Shown here: one piece after another, positions 1-8,358 of the stretch
How positions within the stretch are numbered: position 1 is the stretch's first letter
Layout: each line of letters opens with the position of its first letter
Assembly: GCF_009668025.1 (NCBI RefSeq)
Contig: NZ_WJXZ01000009.1
Span: 124,001-188,000, forward strand
Length of the DNA stretch: 64,000 bases
Origin: Larkinella terrae
GTDB taxonomy: Bacteria; Bacteroidota; Bacteroidia; Cytophagales; Spirosomataceae
Direction of reading: 5' to 3'
Notes under the pieces: model-generated
What the model saw: the letters and a program-made list of their open reading frames with translations, nothing else
The model's database searches: none
Told to the model about the DNA's origin: nothing
Program-made: the position numbers and the translations under genes

Positions 1-653
1 ATTTCGGCCCGGGCTTTGTCATCCGTCTGATTCCGCTTCAATCGGGCGAGGGCTTCAAGGAACAGGCCGGGATTGGCAAACAGGTCTCTCTGCTCGCTCA
101 GCCGGTGAAAATGATCAATGGCCGCTGCGTACTGATTGGTTCGGAGCGCAACGAGTCCGGCAAACTGCCGGGCCCGGTCATTATCGGGTTGATGGCGTAC
201 CAATTCGTTAAAAACCGCTCCGGCTTCGCGGAATTTTCCGGCGTTGTAGAAACTGATCCCGGTTTGCAGACTGTCGCTGCGGCCATCCATCGTGATCGAC
301 ACATGCGAATAATTTTCCTGAATATATTGTTCCGCCAGCAGAATCGCCGACGGCGATTGTCGCTGAAATAACCAGTAACTTCCTAAGCCAAGGATTAATA
401 AAATGCTGGCAGCCAGCGCGAAAGCCGGTAAGGCAGACAATCGGCGAATGACCGGCGTTTCGGTGCGCAGCTTTTCAAACTCCGCTTTTCGCCGGTTGCG
501 TGCTTCGCTTTGAGCGGCTTGTTGCGCTGCCAGGTAAAAGGCGACGGCTTCGGCAAGGGCAGAATCCGTTTGCAGGGACGTCTCAAAACGCGCCCGCTCT
601 TCCGCCGGTAACCGACCGGAAAAATAATCCTCAATGCGTTCCAGCTCGTTCAT
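1..653 (-). CDS. TPR-containing single-pass membrane protein, probable partner of the ECF sigma factor (3' end cut off)
   Basis: The frame is open from an ATG at 653 down to base 1, so at least 217 codons are present and the C-terminus lies outside the window. The N-terminus (about residues 1-70) is polar and Arg/Gln/Ala-rich, starting MNELERIEDYFSGRLPAEE. One membrane span follows at about 73-96, then helical repeats of tetratricopeptide character (for example GISFYNAGKFREAGAVFNEL). Its ATG overlaps the stop of the sigma factor gene (ATGA), so the two are translationally coupled. That layout is typical of membrane-bound anti-sigma or regulatory partners of ECF sigma factors in Bacteroidota. 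The regulatory role is inferred; no zinc-binding anti-sigma motif is seen. Confidence 0.75.
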   Translation of the reverse strand, partial: MNELERIEDYFSGRLPAEERARFETSLQTDSALAEAVAFYLAAQQAAQSEARNRRKAEFEKLRTETPVIRRLSALPAFALAASILLILGLGSYWLFQRQSPSAILLAEQYIQENYSHVSITMDGRSDSLQTGISFYNAGKFREAGAVFNELVRHQPDNDRARQFAGLVALRTNQYAAAIDHFHRLSEQRDLFANPGLFLEALARLKRNQTDDKARAE

Positions 654-1231
654 CTATACAATTCCCTCAAGCGTTCCAAACACCGCAAGCGGCTCGTTTT
701 CGCAACCGAAGCCGTGTTATAATTCATTTGCCGGGCAATCTCCTCGTCGGAATAGCCTTCGCCCCAGGCCAGGATCATTTCCCGGCACTTATCGCCCAGT
801 TTTGCAATCAGGCCACGAAGGCGTTCCAAATCACTTTGGGCAATCAGTTGCTGAACAATTGACCGGGCTGAATCGGGGAGTTGCAGCAGCGAATCGTCCA
901 GCGAAAGCGCGTTGTGAACCTGACTCCGCTGACTCGATTTCTTCCGGATCAGGTCGATGCATTTGTTGGTGAAAATCTGGTAAATATACGTGCTGAGCTC
1001 CGAATGACCTTCAAACCGGTTTCCCCGGACATTTTCGATAACGGTCAGAATGGTATCGGAATAGGCACTGGCGCATTCATCTTCGTCAAGACGGTGTTTT
1101 CGAACGCCATCCGTAATCAGGTACCGGTACTTCTGGTATAACCGATCCTCCGATTGTCGGCGCGGCAAACCGTCGGCTTTCAGTCCGGTAATCAGGTCGG
1201 AGTCGGCGGGGTGGCGGGCAAAAAAACGCAT
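650..1231 (-). CDS. RNA polymerase ECF-type sigma factor
   Basis: A 193-residue protein, the usual size for an ECF sigma factor. Region 2 is seen at about residues 25-100 (LYQKYRYLITDGVRKHR, then ELSTYIYQIFTNKCIDLIRK). Region 4, with a helix-turn-helix, is at about 150-193 (GYSDEEIARQMNYNTASVAK). It should direct RNA polymerase to a small set of promoters. It is followed with a 4-base overlap by the TPR membrane protein, its likely regulator. The region 2/4 pattern makes the family assignment good; the target genes cannot be seen. Confidence 0.88.
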   Translation of the reverse strand: MRFFARHPADSDLITGLKADGLPRRQSEDRLYQKYRYLITDGVRKHRLDEDECASAYSDTILTVIENVRGNRFEGHSELSTYIYQIFTNKCIDLIRKKSSQRSQVHNALSLDDSLLQLPDSARSIVQQLIAQSDLERLRGLIAKLGDKCREMILAWGEGYSDEEIARQMNYNTASVAKTSRLRCLERLRELYR

Positions 1232-1356
1232 AAGGTGGTGACGATGATGCTATCAAATATGCCGAAAAATGTGTGATTTTCAATTTTTACGAAAGTATGT
1301 TACCTATTGATGGGAAGTATGCGACTAAAAGTTCATAACAAACTTTTGTCCATCCC

Positions 1357-2085
1357 ATGAAAACGATTTTTCGAATTTTGTATGCCTGCCTGCTTCCCGC
1401 CGGTTCTGTTCTGGCACAGGACGTGGCCTACTATGAAAACAGCAAGCCAAATCCATCCGGTTACTGGGAGGTTTCAACCGATTACCGGACCAGCGGCACC
1501 GCCATTCGGTATTACAATCCGGAGCAACAGTTAATGCATCAGGAAGTGCTGCCCAACAAATTGGTCAAGCTGACGAAGCGAAACGTTCGGCGACTCAATG
1601 CGGCCTTAACCAGCATTAGTTTGCAGAAGAAAGAGCCTTCAAACGTTAAAACGGTGGCATTGCCAACGGATAACGAGGATGCGAGAGTTGCCCGCACACG
1701 CAGAAAAATGATGCATGCCGAGCGGCTGGCGTCGTCGGAGGGAATTTCGGCCCGGGTTGTACCGACTTCCGACGGTGACAATGCTATTTTGAAACTATTT
1801 ATTTACAATCCGCACGAGGAGCGATTGCGGATTGACATTCTAACTGCAAAAGGTAATACGGTTTGTCAGGAATTCAGCAAAAATTTTCAGCAATATCATC
1901 GCTTTAACCTGAGCTACATGCCTTCGGGAGATTACCGGGTTAAGATTTATAGAATACCGGATAAAGCTCCAACCGTTAACAGCCTGCTTACCTTGTCCAG
2001 AAAACCTTCGGAATCGTTTTTTTCAATGCGACCGCTTGCCCCGACCGCAACCAATGGCGACTCGCTGGCATCTGACCAAAAGTAA
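1357..2085 (+). CDS. secreted hypothetical protein with a T9SS-tail-like beta domain
   Basis: 242 residues with a signal peptide at about 1-20 (ending SVLAQ), so it is exported. The middle is basic and low in recognisable motifs. Residues about 140-205 (LKLFIYNPHEERLRIDILTA ... MPSGDYRVKIY) resemble the beta-sandwich of type IX secretion sorting domains, but here about 35 further residues follow, so it is not a canonical C-terminal signal. I do not recognise a function. It stands alone, divergent from the sigma factor gene, and ends before a strong hairpin at 2119. Confidence 0.7.
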   Translation: MKTIFRILYACLLPAGSVLAQDVAYYENSKPNPSGYWEVSTDYRTSGTAIRYYNPEQQLMHQEVLPNKLVKLTKRNVRRLNAALTSISLQKKEPSNVKTVALPTDNEDARVARTRRKMMHAERLASSEGISARVVPTSDGDNAILKLFIYNPHEERLRIDILTAKGNTVCQEFSKNFQQYHRFNLSYMPSGDYRVKIYRIPDKAPTVNSLLTLSRKPSESFFSMRPLAPTATNGDSLASDQK

Positions 2086-2118
2086 TGATCATATTCATTA
2101 TAGGTTTGTAGTACAGGA

Positions 2119-2147
2119 TTCCGGGAGGTCGTGATGTCCTCCCGGAA
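2119..2147. terminator. bidirectional hairpin between convergent genes
   Basis: A perfect 10-bp stem (TTCCGGGAGG / CCTCCCGGAA) with a 9-base loop lies between the convergent ends of the secreted protein gene and the acyl-CoA reductase gene. It has no long U-tract. Confidence 0.7.
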
Positions 2148-2166
2148 CTTTATTAATTCCCTTCAC

Positions 2167-3195
2167 CTATATTCTTTCCAGAAACGCCATTGTATCAACA
2201 CCATCGGCGTAATCGCCAAGGCCGGGGCGCTGCGTATTGCCCAGAGGAACACTGCCCGGATAAAAACCGTCCTTTGAAGCGACGCATTGAATTCGGGCCG
2301 AAAGGACTTCGAGTTTTTCTTCGAGTTGACTCAGATCGGAATACGTCTGAAAGTAAAGCGTAGAGATGGGAGAGACCAGTCCCTCGTTTTCGAGCACCAG
2401 CAAAAAACCGTTGTCGAAATGCGGAACGGCGTTAATCAGATTGATCGACTTGTTGTAATCGTAATTGTTGTTGAACTTGTGGTGGCTGGTAAATTTAAAG
2501 GCCAGTGGTTCAAGTGCTTTTAGAAATGGAACAAAATCGTAATGTTCGGGCACAAAAACGGTCGAGACATTGCGGCAGCCCAGCCCGAAATAATCGAGCA
2601 CATCGTGTCCTAAAGCTTCGAAATCGACTTCCGATTCCCGATTGGTCAGAATGGCAACCGAAGAGCGGTTTTTTCGGATAATGTGCGGTTTTTTGGAGAA
2701 GTAATATTCAAAATAGCGCGCCGAATTGCTGCTTCCGGTGGCAATGTACGCATCGGCCTGGTTCAGACGCTCACTAATCTGGATTCGTTCGGCAAAATTG
2801 GGATTGATTTCAATGATTTTTTTTATAAAATAATTGATTAGTACAAAATCAGGTGTACTTAGTTTCGCCAGAAGCCGATGCCCGCTCAGCAGAACACACA
2901 ATAAATCGTGAAAACCGACCGCCGGAATATTGCCAGCCATGACAACTCCCACATTTTTAACCTCTTTGGCGGAAACGTTATAACCTTTTATCCATGCCGA
3001 TAACTTTTCTTCATTCAGGTATTCATCCGCAATCGCCTGAATGGCTTTTGCGCAGTTTTCGGTCGTGAACCAATGGTTGGAGTAATACGCTTTTTCGGCG
3101 ATTTCCTGCAATTCAGGCGCATTTTCGGGGTCTTTCAAGAATTGACCCAACCGGACAAACGTGGTAATTCGATCGTTTAAATTCATTCTTATCAT
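2167..3195 (-). CDS. LuxC-type acyl-CoA reductase
   Basis: 342 residues resembling the LuxC/acyl-CoA reductase family (aldehyde-dehydrogenase fold), which reduces fatty acyl groups to aldehydes with NAD(P)H. The segment around residues 220-260 (FGLGCRNVSTVFVPEHYDF) carries the Gly-Cys expected near the catalytic cysteine. The gene is divergent from a dicluster-type ferredoxin gene with about 180 bases between them. I recall this pair as common in Bacteroidota. The start codon is followed two codons later by another ATG, so the start is uncertain by two residues. The physiological substrate is unknown. Confidence 0.78.
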   Translation of the reverse strand: MIRMNLNDRITTFVRLGQFLKDPENAPELQEIAEKAYYSNHWFTTENCAKAIQAIADEYLNEEKLSAWIKGYNVSAKEVKNVGVVMAGNIPAVGFHDLLCVLLSGHRLLAKLSTPDFVLINYFIKKIIEINPNFAERIQISERLNQADAYIATGSSNSARYFEYYFSKKPHIIRKNRSSVAILTNRESEVDFEALGHDVLDYFGLGCRNVSTVFVPEHYDFVPFLKALEPLAFKFTSHHKFNNNYDYNKSINLINAVPHFDNGFLLVLENEGLVSPISTLYFQTYSDLSQLEEKLEVLSARIQCVASKDGFYPGSVPLGNTQRPGLGDYADGVDTMAFLERI

Positions 3196-3237
3196 GGCGA
3201 CTATATACGGTAATCAACCGGTAAAAATAAATTATAG

Positions 3238-3268
3238 TTTGGTCCCAACCTTTAAATAATTATATTTG
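3238..3268 (+). promoter_or_regulatory. Bacteroidota-type promoter for the ferredoxin gene
   Basis: TTTG at 3238-3241, a 19-base spacer, then TATATTTG at 3261-3268 fits the Bacteroidota primary sigma consensus (TTTG, about 19-21 nt, TAnnTTTG). It implies a leader of roughly 100 bases before the ferredoxin start. Confidence 0.65.
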
Positions 3269-3340
3269 TTGATCAATTATCGTTTTAGTCTATCAAGCAA
3301 CAGCTTCGTATTGTTCAGCTATTTCTTTTCGAAGAATTGA

Positions 3341-3727
<387 letters not shown>

Positions 3728-3746
3728 TTGACTTACTCAATACATC

Positions 3747-3782
3747 AAAAAAATCCCGGATCGACGATTCGGGATTTTTTTT
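3747..3782 (+). terminator. intrinsic terminator after the ferredoxin gene
   Basis: An A-tract and AATCCCG pair with CGGGATT followed by a run of T, starting 20 bases after the stop codon. Confidence 0.85.
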
Positions 3783-4074
3783 GTTTCAACTATTCAAAAT
3801 TGTAATATTCTTATAATTAATTGAATGAATGAATAAATTGATAGTTGTATAATATTTCAAAATAGGCTTGTATTACAAAATATGCTGTTTTCGTAAAATA
3901 CTCAGTATTTCATGAAAAATAGGTTTGAATTATAGTCATAATCGAAAGTTTTTAGGTGTTTTTGGGGAAAACTATATTAAATTTCACTAAATATTTGCAT
4001 TTAAGATATTCACTAATAATATTTGTGAGTCAAATTTATTATTCAGTAGATCCTCGAACAAACCAAAGGAAATT
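3783..4074. other. AT-rich intergenic region
   Basis: About 290 bases of unusually AT-rich DNA with no credible reading frame. It contains a promoter-like pair at 3994-4025 near its right end. Nothing else is recognised. Confidence 0.6.
3994..4025 (+). promoter_or_regulatory. probable promoter for the porin-amt operon
   Basis: TTTG at 3994-3997, a 20-base spacer, then AATATTTG at 4018-4025. This matches seven of eight positions' worth of the TAnnTTTG box, about 50 bases before the porin start. Confidence 0.45.
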
Positions 4075-5292
4075 ATGAAAAAAACTGTTTTACTGGTATG
4101 TTGTTCGTTTTCCATCTTATTGTCCAAAGCTCAGGACAGCACATCGACTACATCCAAGCCGCAGGAGGTAGCCGCCACGGAGACGGGAGCCGAAAACAAA
4201 GGTAAATTCTCTTTTTCAGGGTACATTGATTCATATTATAGCGGAAATCTCAATAATCCACGATCACGTAGTAATTTGGGTGCTGCAGGAACTGCCCGGG
4301 TATTCGATCAACGTGCCGGACAAATTTCTTTAGGGTTAGTTCAAACTAAAATTGGGTACAGTACCGACAAAGTTGACATGATGCTGGACCTGACCTTTGG
4401 TCCAAATGCCGACCTGGGTAACTACGGGAATGTAATCGGCCCCCTGGGACAGGGAACAACGACCCTGGCCATTAAACAAGCTTATATTAACTGGAAGACT
4501 TCCGACAAATTCTCGATCATGGTGGGCCAGTTTGGTACCCACATCGGGTATGAAGTCATCGATGCGCCGGTCAACTACAACTATTCCCTTTCGAACCTCT
4601 TCAATAACGGCCCATTCTACCACACGGGTATCAAGGGTACTTACGCGTTCAGCGACAAGGCTTCATTGATGCTGGGTATCGTTAACAACGTCGACAACTG
4701 GAGAGACAATAACAAGGCGAAAGGCATTATTGGTCAGTTCTTCTTTTCTCCCGTATCCGGCTGGAACGTTTACCTGAACGGTATTGTGAGTAACGAAGCC
4801 AATCCGGATTCTACCGGTAAAGCCGTAAAAGGAATGTATTCGGTGTTCGATTTAACGACCACCTACCAGATTACCGAGAAATTCTATCTGGGACTGAATG
4901 CCGCCGTTGGGTCACAAAAAGAAGATTTTCAGGGCTATGCCCCGGTTAAAGCCGGAACTTCCAAATGGAGTGGAGTAGCGGTTTATACCAACTACGCCTT
5001 TACCGGTAAATTTGGCCTGGGTGCCCGCTACGAATATTTCGACAATAAAGATGGTGCCCGTGGTTTGCGCAACTTCCTCGGACAGGGAACGAGTGTCAAC
5101 TCGATTACTCTGACGGGTAACATTACGGCTGCCGATGGCAACCTGATCATCAAACCGGAATTCCGGATTGATAGCTACGCCAAACCGGCTGGTAGCAACA
5201 CCGCTGAATCACAGCAATTTGAGGATAGCGATGGCAAGTTTACCAAATCGTCGCAGTCAACTCTTGGTCTCGCATTTATTTACAAGTTCTAA
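4075..5292 (+). CDS. outer-membrane porin, ammonium-uptake associated
   Basis: 405 residues with a 20-residue signal peptide (ending LLSKAQ). The mature chain opens with FSFSGYIDSYYSGNLN and alternates aromatic/hydrophobic and polar residues to a terminal LGLAFIYKF. That is an outer-membrane beta-barrel ending in Phe, like the beta-barrel porin-2 family. It sits 70 bases before the ammonium transporter gene with no terminator between, so the two are probably co-transcribed. Passage of ammonium or small nitrogenous solutes across the outer membrane is inferred from context. Confidence 0.82.
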   Translation: MKKTVLLVCCSFSILLSKAQDSTSTTSKPQEVAATETGAENKGKFSFSGYIDSYYSGNLNNPRSRSNLGAAGTARVFDQRAGQISLGLVQTKIGYSTDKVDMMLDLTFGPNADLGNYGNVIGPLGQGTTTLAIKQAYINWKTSDKFSIMVGQFGTHIGYEVIDAPVNYNYSLSNLFNNGPFYHTGIKGTYAFSDKASLMLGIVNNVDNWRDNNKAKGIIGQFFFSPVSGWNVYLNGIVSNEANPDSTGKAVKGMYSVFDLTTTYQITEKFYLGLNAAVGSQKEDFQGYAPVKAGTSKWSGVAVYTNYAFTGKFGLGARYEYFDNKDGARGLRNFLGQGTSVNSITLTGNITAADGNLIIKPEFRIDSYAKPAGSNTAESQQFEDSDGKFTKSSQSTLGLAFIYKF

Positions 5293-5362
5293 TACGCAAC
5301 CCCACACTGGTCCTTTTCTGACCTTTCCAATCCTAATGTACAACTAAACCGTTTTTGGTATC

Positions 5363-6694
5363 ATGCAAAAAAAATCGTACTTACCGCTAATCCTATTGCT
5401 GCTTGTCAGTGTATTGGGAGTCGTTTTTCCCTCCGTTCCCAAAACCATTGTTACGGAAGGAATTAATTCGGGCGACACCGCCTGGATGCTGGTCTCCGCT
5501 GCCCTTGTCTTGTTAATGACCCCCGGTCTGGCTTATTTCTACGGCGGTATGGTGAACAACAAGAACGTCATCTCAACGATGCTGCAAAGTTTCATTGCGA
5601 TGGGGGTAATCAGTATCCTGTGGGTTGTTGTTGGTTTCAGCCTCGCTTTCGGCGAAAGCATCGGCGGTTTTATCGGTAACCCGACCACCTTTTTCATGTT
5701 CAATGGCGTGCTGGATGGCAAGCCCTGGCCGCTGGCCGCTACCGTTCCGCTGGTTGTTTTCGCTTTCTTCCAGTTGAAATTCGCCATGATTACTCCGGCA
5801 CTGGTTACCGGTTCAATGGCCGAACGGATTAATTTCAAATCGTACGTTCTGTTCATGGTGCTATTCAGCCTGTTCGTTTACACTCCGCTGGCACACATGA
5901 CCTGGCACCCGGATGGTTATCTGTTTAAATTAGGTGTCCTTGACTTTGCGGGAGGTACGGTTGTTCACATGTCTGCCGGCTGGGCTGCTCTGGCAGGAGC
6001 ATTATACCTGAAACGCCGGAAATCGCAGGTAGAGTCGAGCTATTTCCCACCGGCCAACATTCCTTTCGTTCTGCTGGGTACGGGTTTACTGTGGTTCGGA
6101 TGGTTCGGTTTTAACGCTGGTTCAGCGGTTGGCGCAACGCCATTGGCTGCTTCGGCTTTCGCCACCACGAACACGGCGGCTGCTGCGGCTGGTTTGGGCT
6201 GGGTGCTGTTCGACGCTTCAAAAGGCAAGAAAGTTTCGGCATTGGGTTTCGCGATTGGTGCAGTTGTGGGCCTGGTTGCTATTACTCCAGCTGCCGGTTT
6301 TGTTACCATTCCAACTTCGATCTTTATTGGTTCAGTGGCGGGTATCATCAGCAACACGGTTGCTCACCTGCGGGCAAAATCAACGCTGGATGATACGCTG
6401 GATGTGTTTCCTTGCCACGGCGTAGGCGGTATGGTCGGTATGTTGATGACTGGAATTTTCGCTTCGAAAGGCATCAACTCGGCCGTTGTTGACGAAGGTC
6501 TGGCTTTCGGTGACACCAAACTGTTCTTCATCCACCTGATGGCCCTGGTCATTGTATCGGTTTTTGCCTTCGGTGCATCGTACCTGCTGTTGATCGTCAC
6601 CAACGCCATTCTGCCTCTGCGTGTGAGCGAAGAAGACGAAAAAGTTGGTCTGGATGTAAGCCAGCACGACGAATTCCTGGTAGACGCTGCTTAA
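5363..6694 (+). CDS. amt: ammonium transporter Amt
   Basis: 443 residues with about eleven membrane spans plus an N-terminal signal-like segment. Diagnostic segments are DTAWMLVSAALVLLMTPGLA, the FAGGTVVHMSAGWAAL block with a conserved pore-region His, and DVFPCHGVGGMVGML with the second pore His. It conducts ammonium across the inner membrane. It lies downstream of a porin and is followed by two terminators. Type III glutamine synthetase is 4 kb away on the same strand. No GlnK gene is seen beside it, unlike many amt loci. Confidence 0.96.
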   Translation: MQKKSYLPLILLLLVSVLGVVFPSVPKTIVTEGINSGDTAWMLVSAALVLLMTPGLAYFYGGMVNNKNVISTMLQSFIAMGVISILWVVVGFSLAFGESIGGFIGNPTTFFMFNGVLDGKPWPLAATVPLVVFAFFQLKFAMITPALVTGSMAERINFKSYVLFMVLFSLFVYTPLAHMTWHPDGYLFKLGVLDFAGGTVVHMSAGWAALAGALYLKRRKSQVESSYFPPANIPFVLLGTGLLWFGWFGFNAGSAVGATPLAASAFATTNTAAAAAGLGWVLFDASKGKKVSALGFAIGAVVGLVAITPAAGFVTIPTSIFIGSVAGIISNTVAHLRAKSTLDDTLDVFPCHGVGGMVGMLMTGIFASKGINSAVVDEGLAFGDTKLFFIHLMALVIVSVFAFGASYLLLIVTNAILPLRVSEEDEKVGLDVSQHDEFLVDAA

Positions 6695-6715
6695 TTCAAA
6701 AATATTATGACAGAG

Positions 6716-6738
6716 CCACAGGGGTTGCCTGTGGTTTT
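6716..6738 (+). terminator. first terminator after amt
   Basis: CCACAGG (6716-6722) pairs with CCTGTGG (6728-6734) around a 5-base loop, followed by TTTT. Confidence 0.75.
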
Positions 6739-6750
6739 GTTGTACTCGAT

Positions 6751-6787
6751 GAAGGTATCTGTCTTTGACGGATACCTTCTTTTTTTG
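6751..6787 (+). terminator. second, tandem terminator after amt
   Basis: A 9-bp stem, GAAGGTATC/GATACCTTC, with an 11-base loop is followed by a run of about seven T. Its placement right behind the first hairpin makes a double terminator. Confidence 0.85.
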
Positions 6788-6792
6788 CTAAG

Positions 6793-6981
6793 CCCTGACA
6801 GCGGTCGGAGACCCTGCCAGCGGCTTGAAATTCGGCTATTTCCAGAGAAGCAGTCACAAGCCGTTAGCAACTGGTGCAGGAAATAGAATCAGGATAGTAT
6901 GGAAAGGTGGCAACATGAGGCAAATTGAAACCACTGTCAGGGTCTGCGACCGTAGCGACGGCCCGGCGCTGACAGGGTTTT
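6793..6981. repeat. dispersed palindromic element, copy 1
   Basis: The left arm at 6793-6823 begins CCCTGACAGCGGTCG. The right arm at 6934-6981 ends CGCTGACAGGGTTTT and is largely the reverse complement of the left, plus an extra GC-rich block (GACGGCCCGG). A second copy is at 36451-36591. The left arms match at 28 of 31 positions, and the last 26 bases of the right arms are identical. The roughly 110-base centre differs between the copies. This copy ends 4 bases from the mtaB stop codon. Confidence 0.8.
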
Positions 6982-6985
6982 ACAC

Positions 6986-8329
6986 TCAGTGCACAAGCGA
7001 TTCAGCGCTCACACAATCGGTGACTTCCATGATTCCGGCAGAATTTAAACCGGTGAGCAGAACCCGTTTGGTTTCGTTGATCAGCAGAGGGTCGTAAGTG
7101 GCCGTAACCCGAACGTAGTTTTCGGTGAAGCCCAACATCTGGCCGTTCTCGACGTCTTCCTCAAACAATACGGTGGCTTCGCGACCGACTTGTTGCTCGT
7201 AGAAAAACCGCCTTTTTTTGTCCGATAGAATGTGCAGCATCTTTGAACGTTCAGCCCGTTGAGACGGTTGAACCACCGGTTTAATGGTCAGAGCCAGCGT
7301 GTTAGGCCGCTCGGAGTAGGTGAAAACGTGCAGATACGATACCGGAAGCTCCGTTATGAACTGGTATGTTTCCCGAAAAGCTTCCTCGGTTTCGCCCGGA
7401 TGACCAACGATTACATCGACACCAATGCAGGCCTGCGGCATCAATTCCTTGATCTTTGCCACCCGTTCCGCATAAAGTTCGCGTTTGTAGCGTCGGCGCA
7501 TCAAACCCAGCACCGAATTGGAACCCGATTGGAGCGGAATGTGAAAATGGGGGACAAACCGGTTGGACTGTGCGACGAATGCAATGATTTCGTCGGTCAG
7601 TAAATTCGGCTCGATCGACGAGATCCGAAACCGTTCGATACCGTCCACCTCGTCCAGCGCCTGGATCAGTTGCAGAAATGTTTCTCTCCGCTGACTACCC
7701 TGACCGGTTTTAGACTGCAACCCAAAATCGCCGATATTGACGCCGGTTAAAACAATTTCTTTCACATTTCGGGCCGCAATTTCCCGAGCCGCCCGAACCA
7801 CGTTCCCGATGCTGTCACTCCGACTGTTGCCGCGAGCCAGCGGAATCGTGCAGTAAGCACAGGGATAATCGCAGCCATCCTGCACTTTCAGAAACGTTCG
7901 GGTACGGTCGTTGAGCGAATAGGAAGCATGATAATCAACGGCTTCGGTAATTGGGGAATGATAAACTGTAGCTTTTCCTGACGGTTCCTTGACAAAACCG
8001 CCCAGCAATTCGGCCAGCCGGAATTTCTCGGCCGCGCCCAAAACCGCATCGACGCCGGGAATGGTCGCGATTTCTTCCGGTTTCAACTGGGCGTAGCAGC
8101 CGACAATAGCGACGTACCCGTCAGGGTTAATGTGTTGGGCTTCACGGACAATTTTCCGGCATTTTTTATCCGCGTTATCCGTCACCGAGCACGTGTTGAT
8201 GATGAAAATATCCGGTTTTTGATTGAACTCCACCCGCTCGTACCCCTGCTGTTCCAGCATGCGGGCCAGCGTCGAGGTTTCGGAGAAGTTCAGTTTACAA
8301 CCGAGTGTATAAAAGGCAATTTTTTTCAT
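6986..8329 (-). CDS. mtaB: tRNA t6A37 methylthiotransferase MtaB
   Basis: 447 residues. The enzyme is a radical-SAM protein that converts t6A to ms2t6A at position 37 of ANN-decoding tRNAs. The N-terminal methylthiotransferase domain has Cys 11, 47 and 78 (TLGCKLN, NTCSVT, VGCYAQ), which bind one 4Fe-4S cluster. The radical-SAM motif CDYPCAYC is at 153-160, and a TRAM-like domain follows at the C-terminus. The N-terminus KIAFYTLGCKLNFSET favours MtaB over MiaB or RimO. A promoter box sits directly before the start, suggesting a very short leader. A dispersed palindromic element follows the stop codon. Confidence 0.92.
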   Translation of the reverse strand: MKKIAFYTLGCKLNFSETSTLARMLEQQGYERVEFNQKPDIFIINTCSVTDNADKKCRKIVREAQHINPDGYVAIVGCYAQLKPEEIATIPGVDAVLGAAEKFRLAELLGGFVKEPSGKATVYHSPITEAVDYHASYSLNDRTRTFLKVQDGCDYPCAYCTIPLARGNSRSDSIGNVVRAAREIAARNVKEIVLTGVNIGDFGLQSKTGQGSQRRETFLQLIQALDEVDGIERFRISSIEPNLLTDEIIAFVAQSNRFVPHFHIPLQSGSNSVLGLMRRRYKRELYAERVAKIKELMPQACIGVDVIVGHPGETEEAFRETYQFITELPVSYLHVFTYSERPNTLALTIKPVVQPSQRAERSKMLHILSDKKRRFFYEQQVGREATVLFEEDVENGQMLGFTENYVRVTATYDPLLINETKRVLLTGLNSAGIMEVTDCVSAESLVH

Positions 8330-8334
8330 TGGTG

Positions 8335-8342
8335 CAAAAATA
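8335..8342 (-). promoter_or_regulatory. TAnnTTTG box immediately upstream of mtaB
   Basis: On the minus strand TATTTTTG ends 5 bases before the mtaB ATG, so transcription would begin at or within a few bases of the start codon. No clear TTTG lies at the optimal distance upstream; the nearest is about 25 bases away. Confidence 0.4.
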
Positions 8343-8358
8343 CAAAAACTTACGCACG

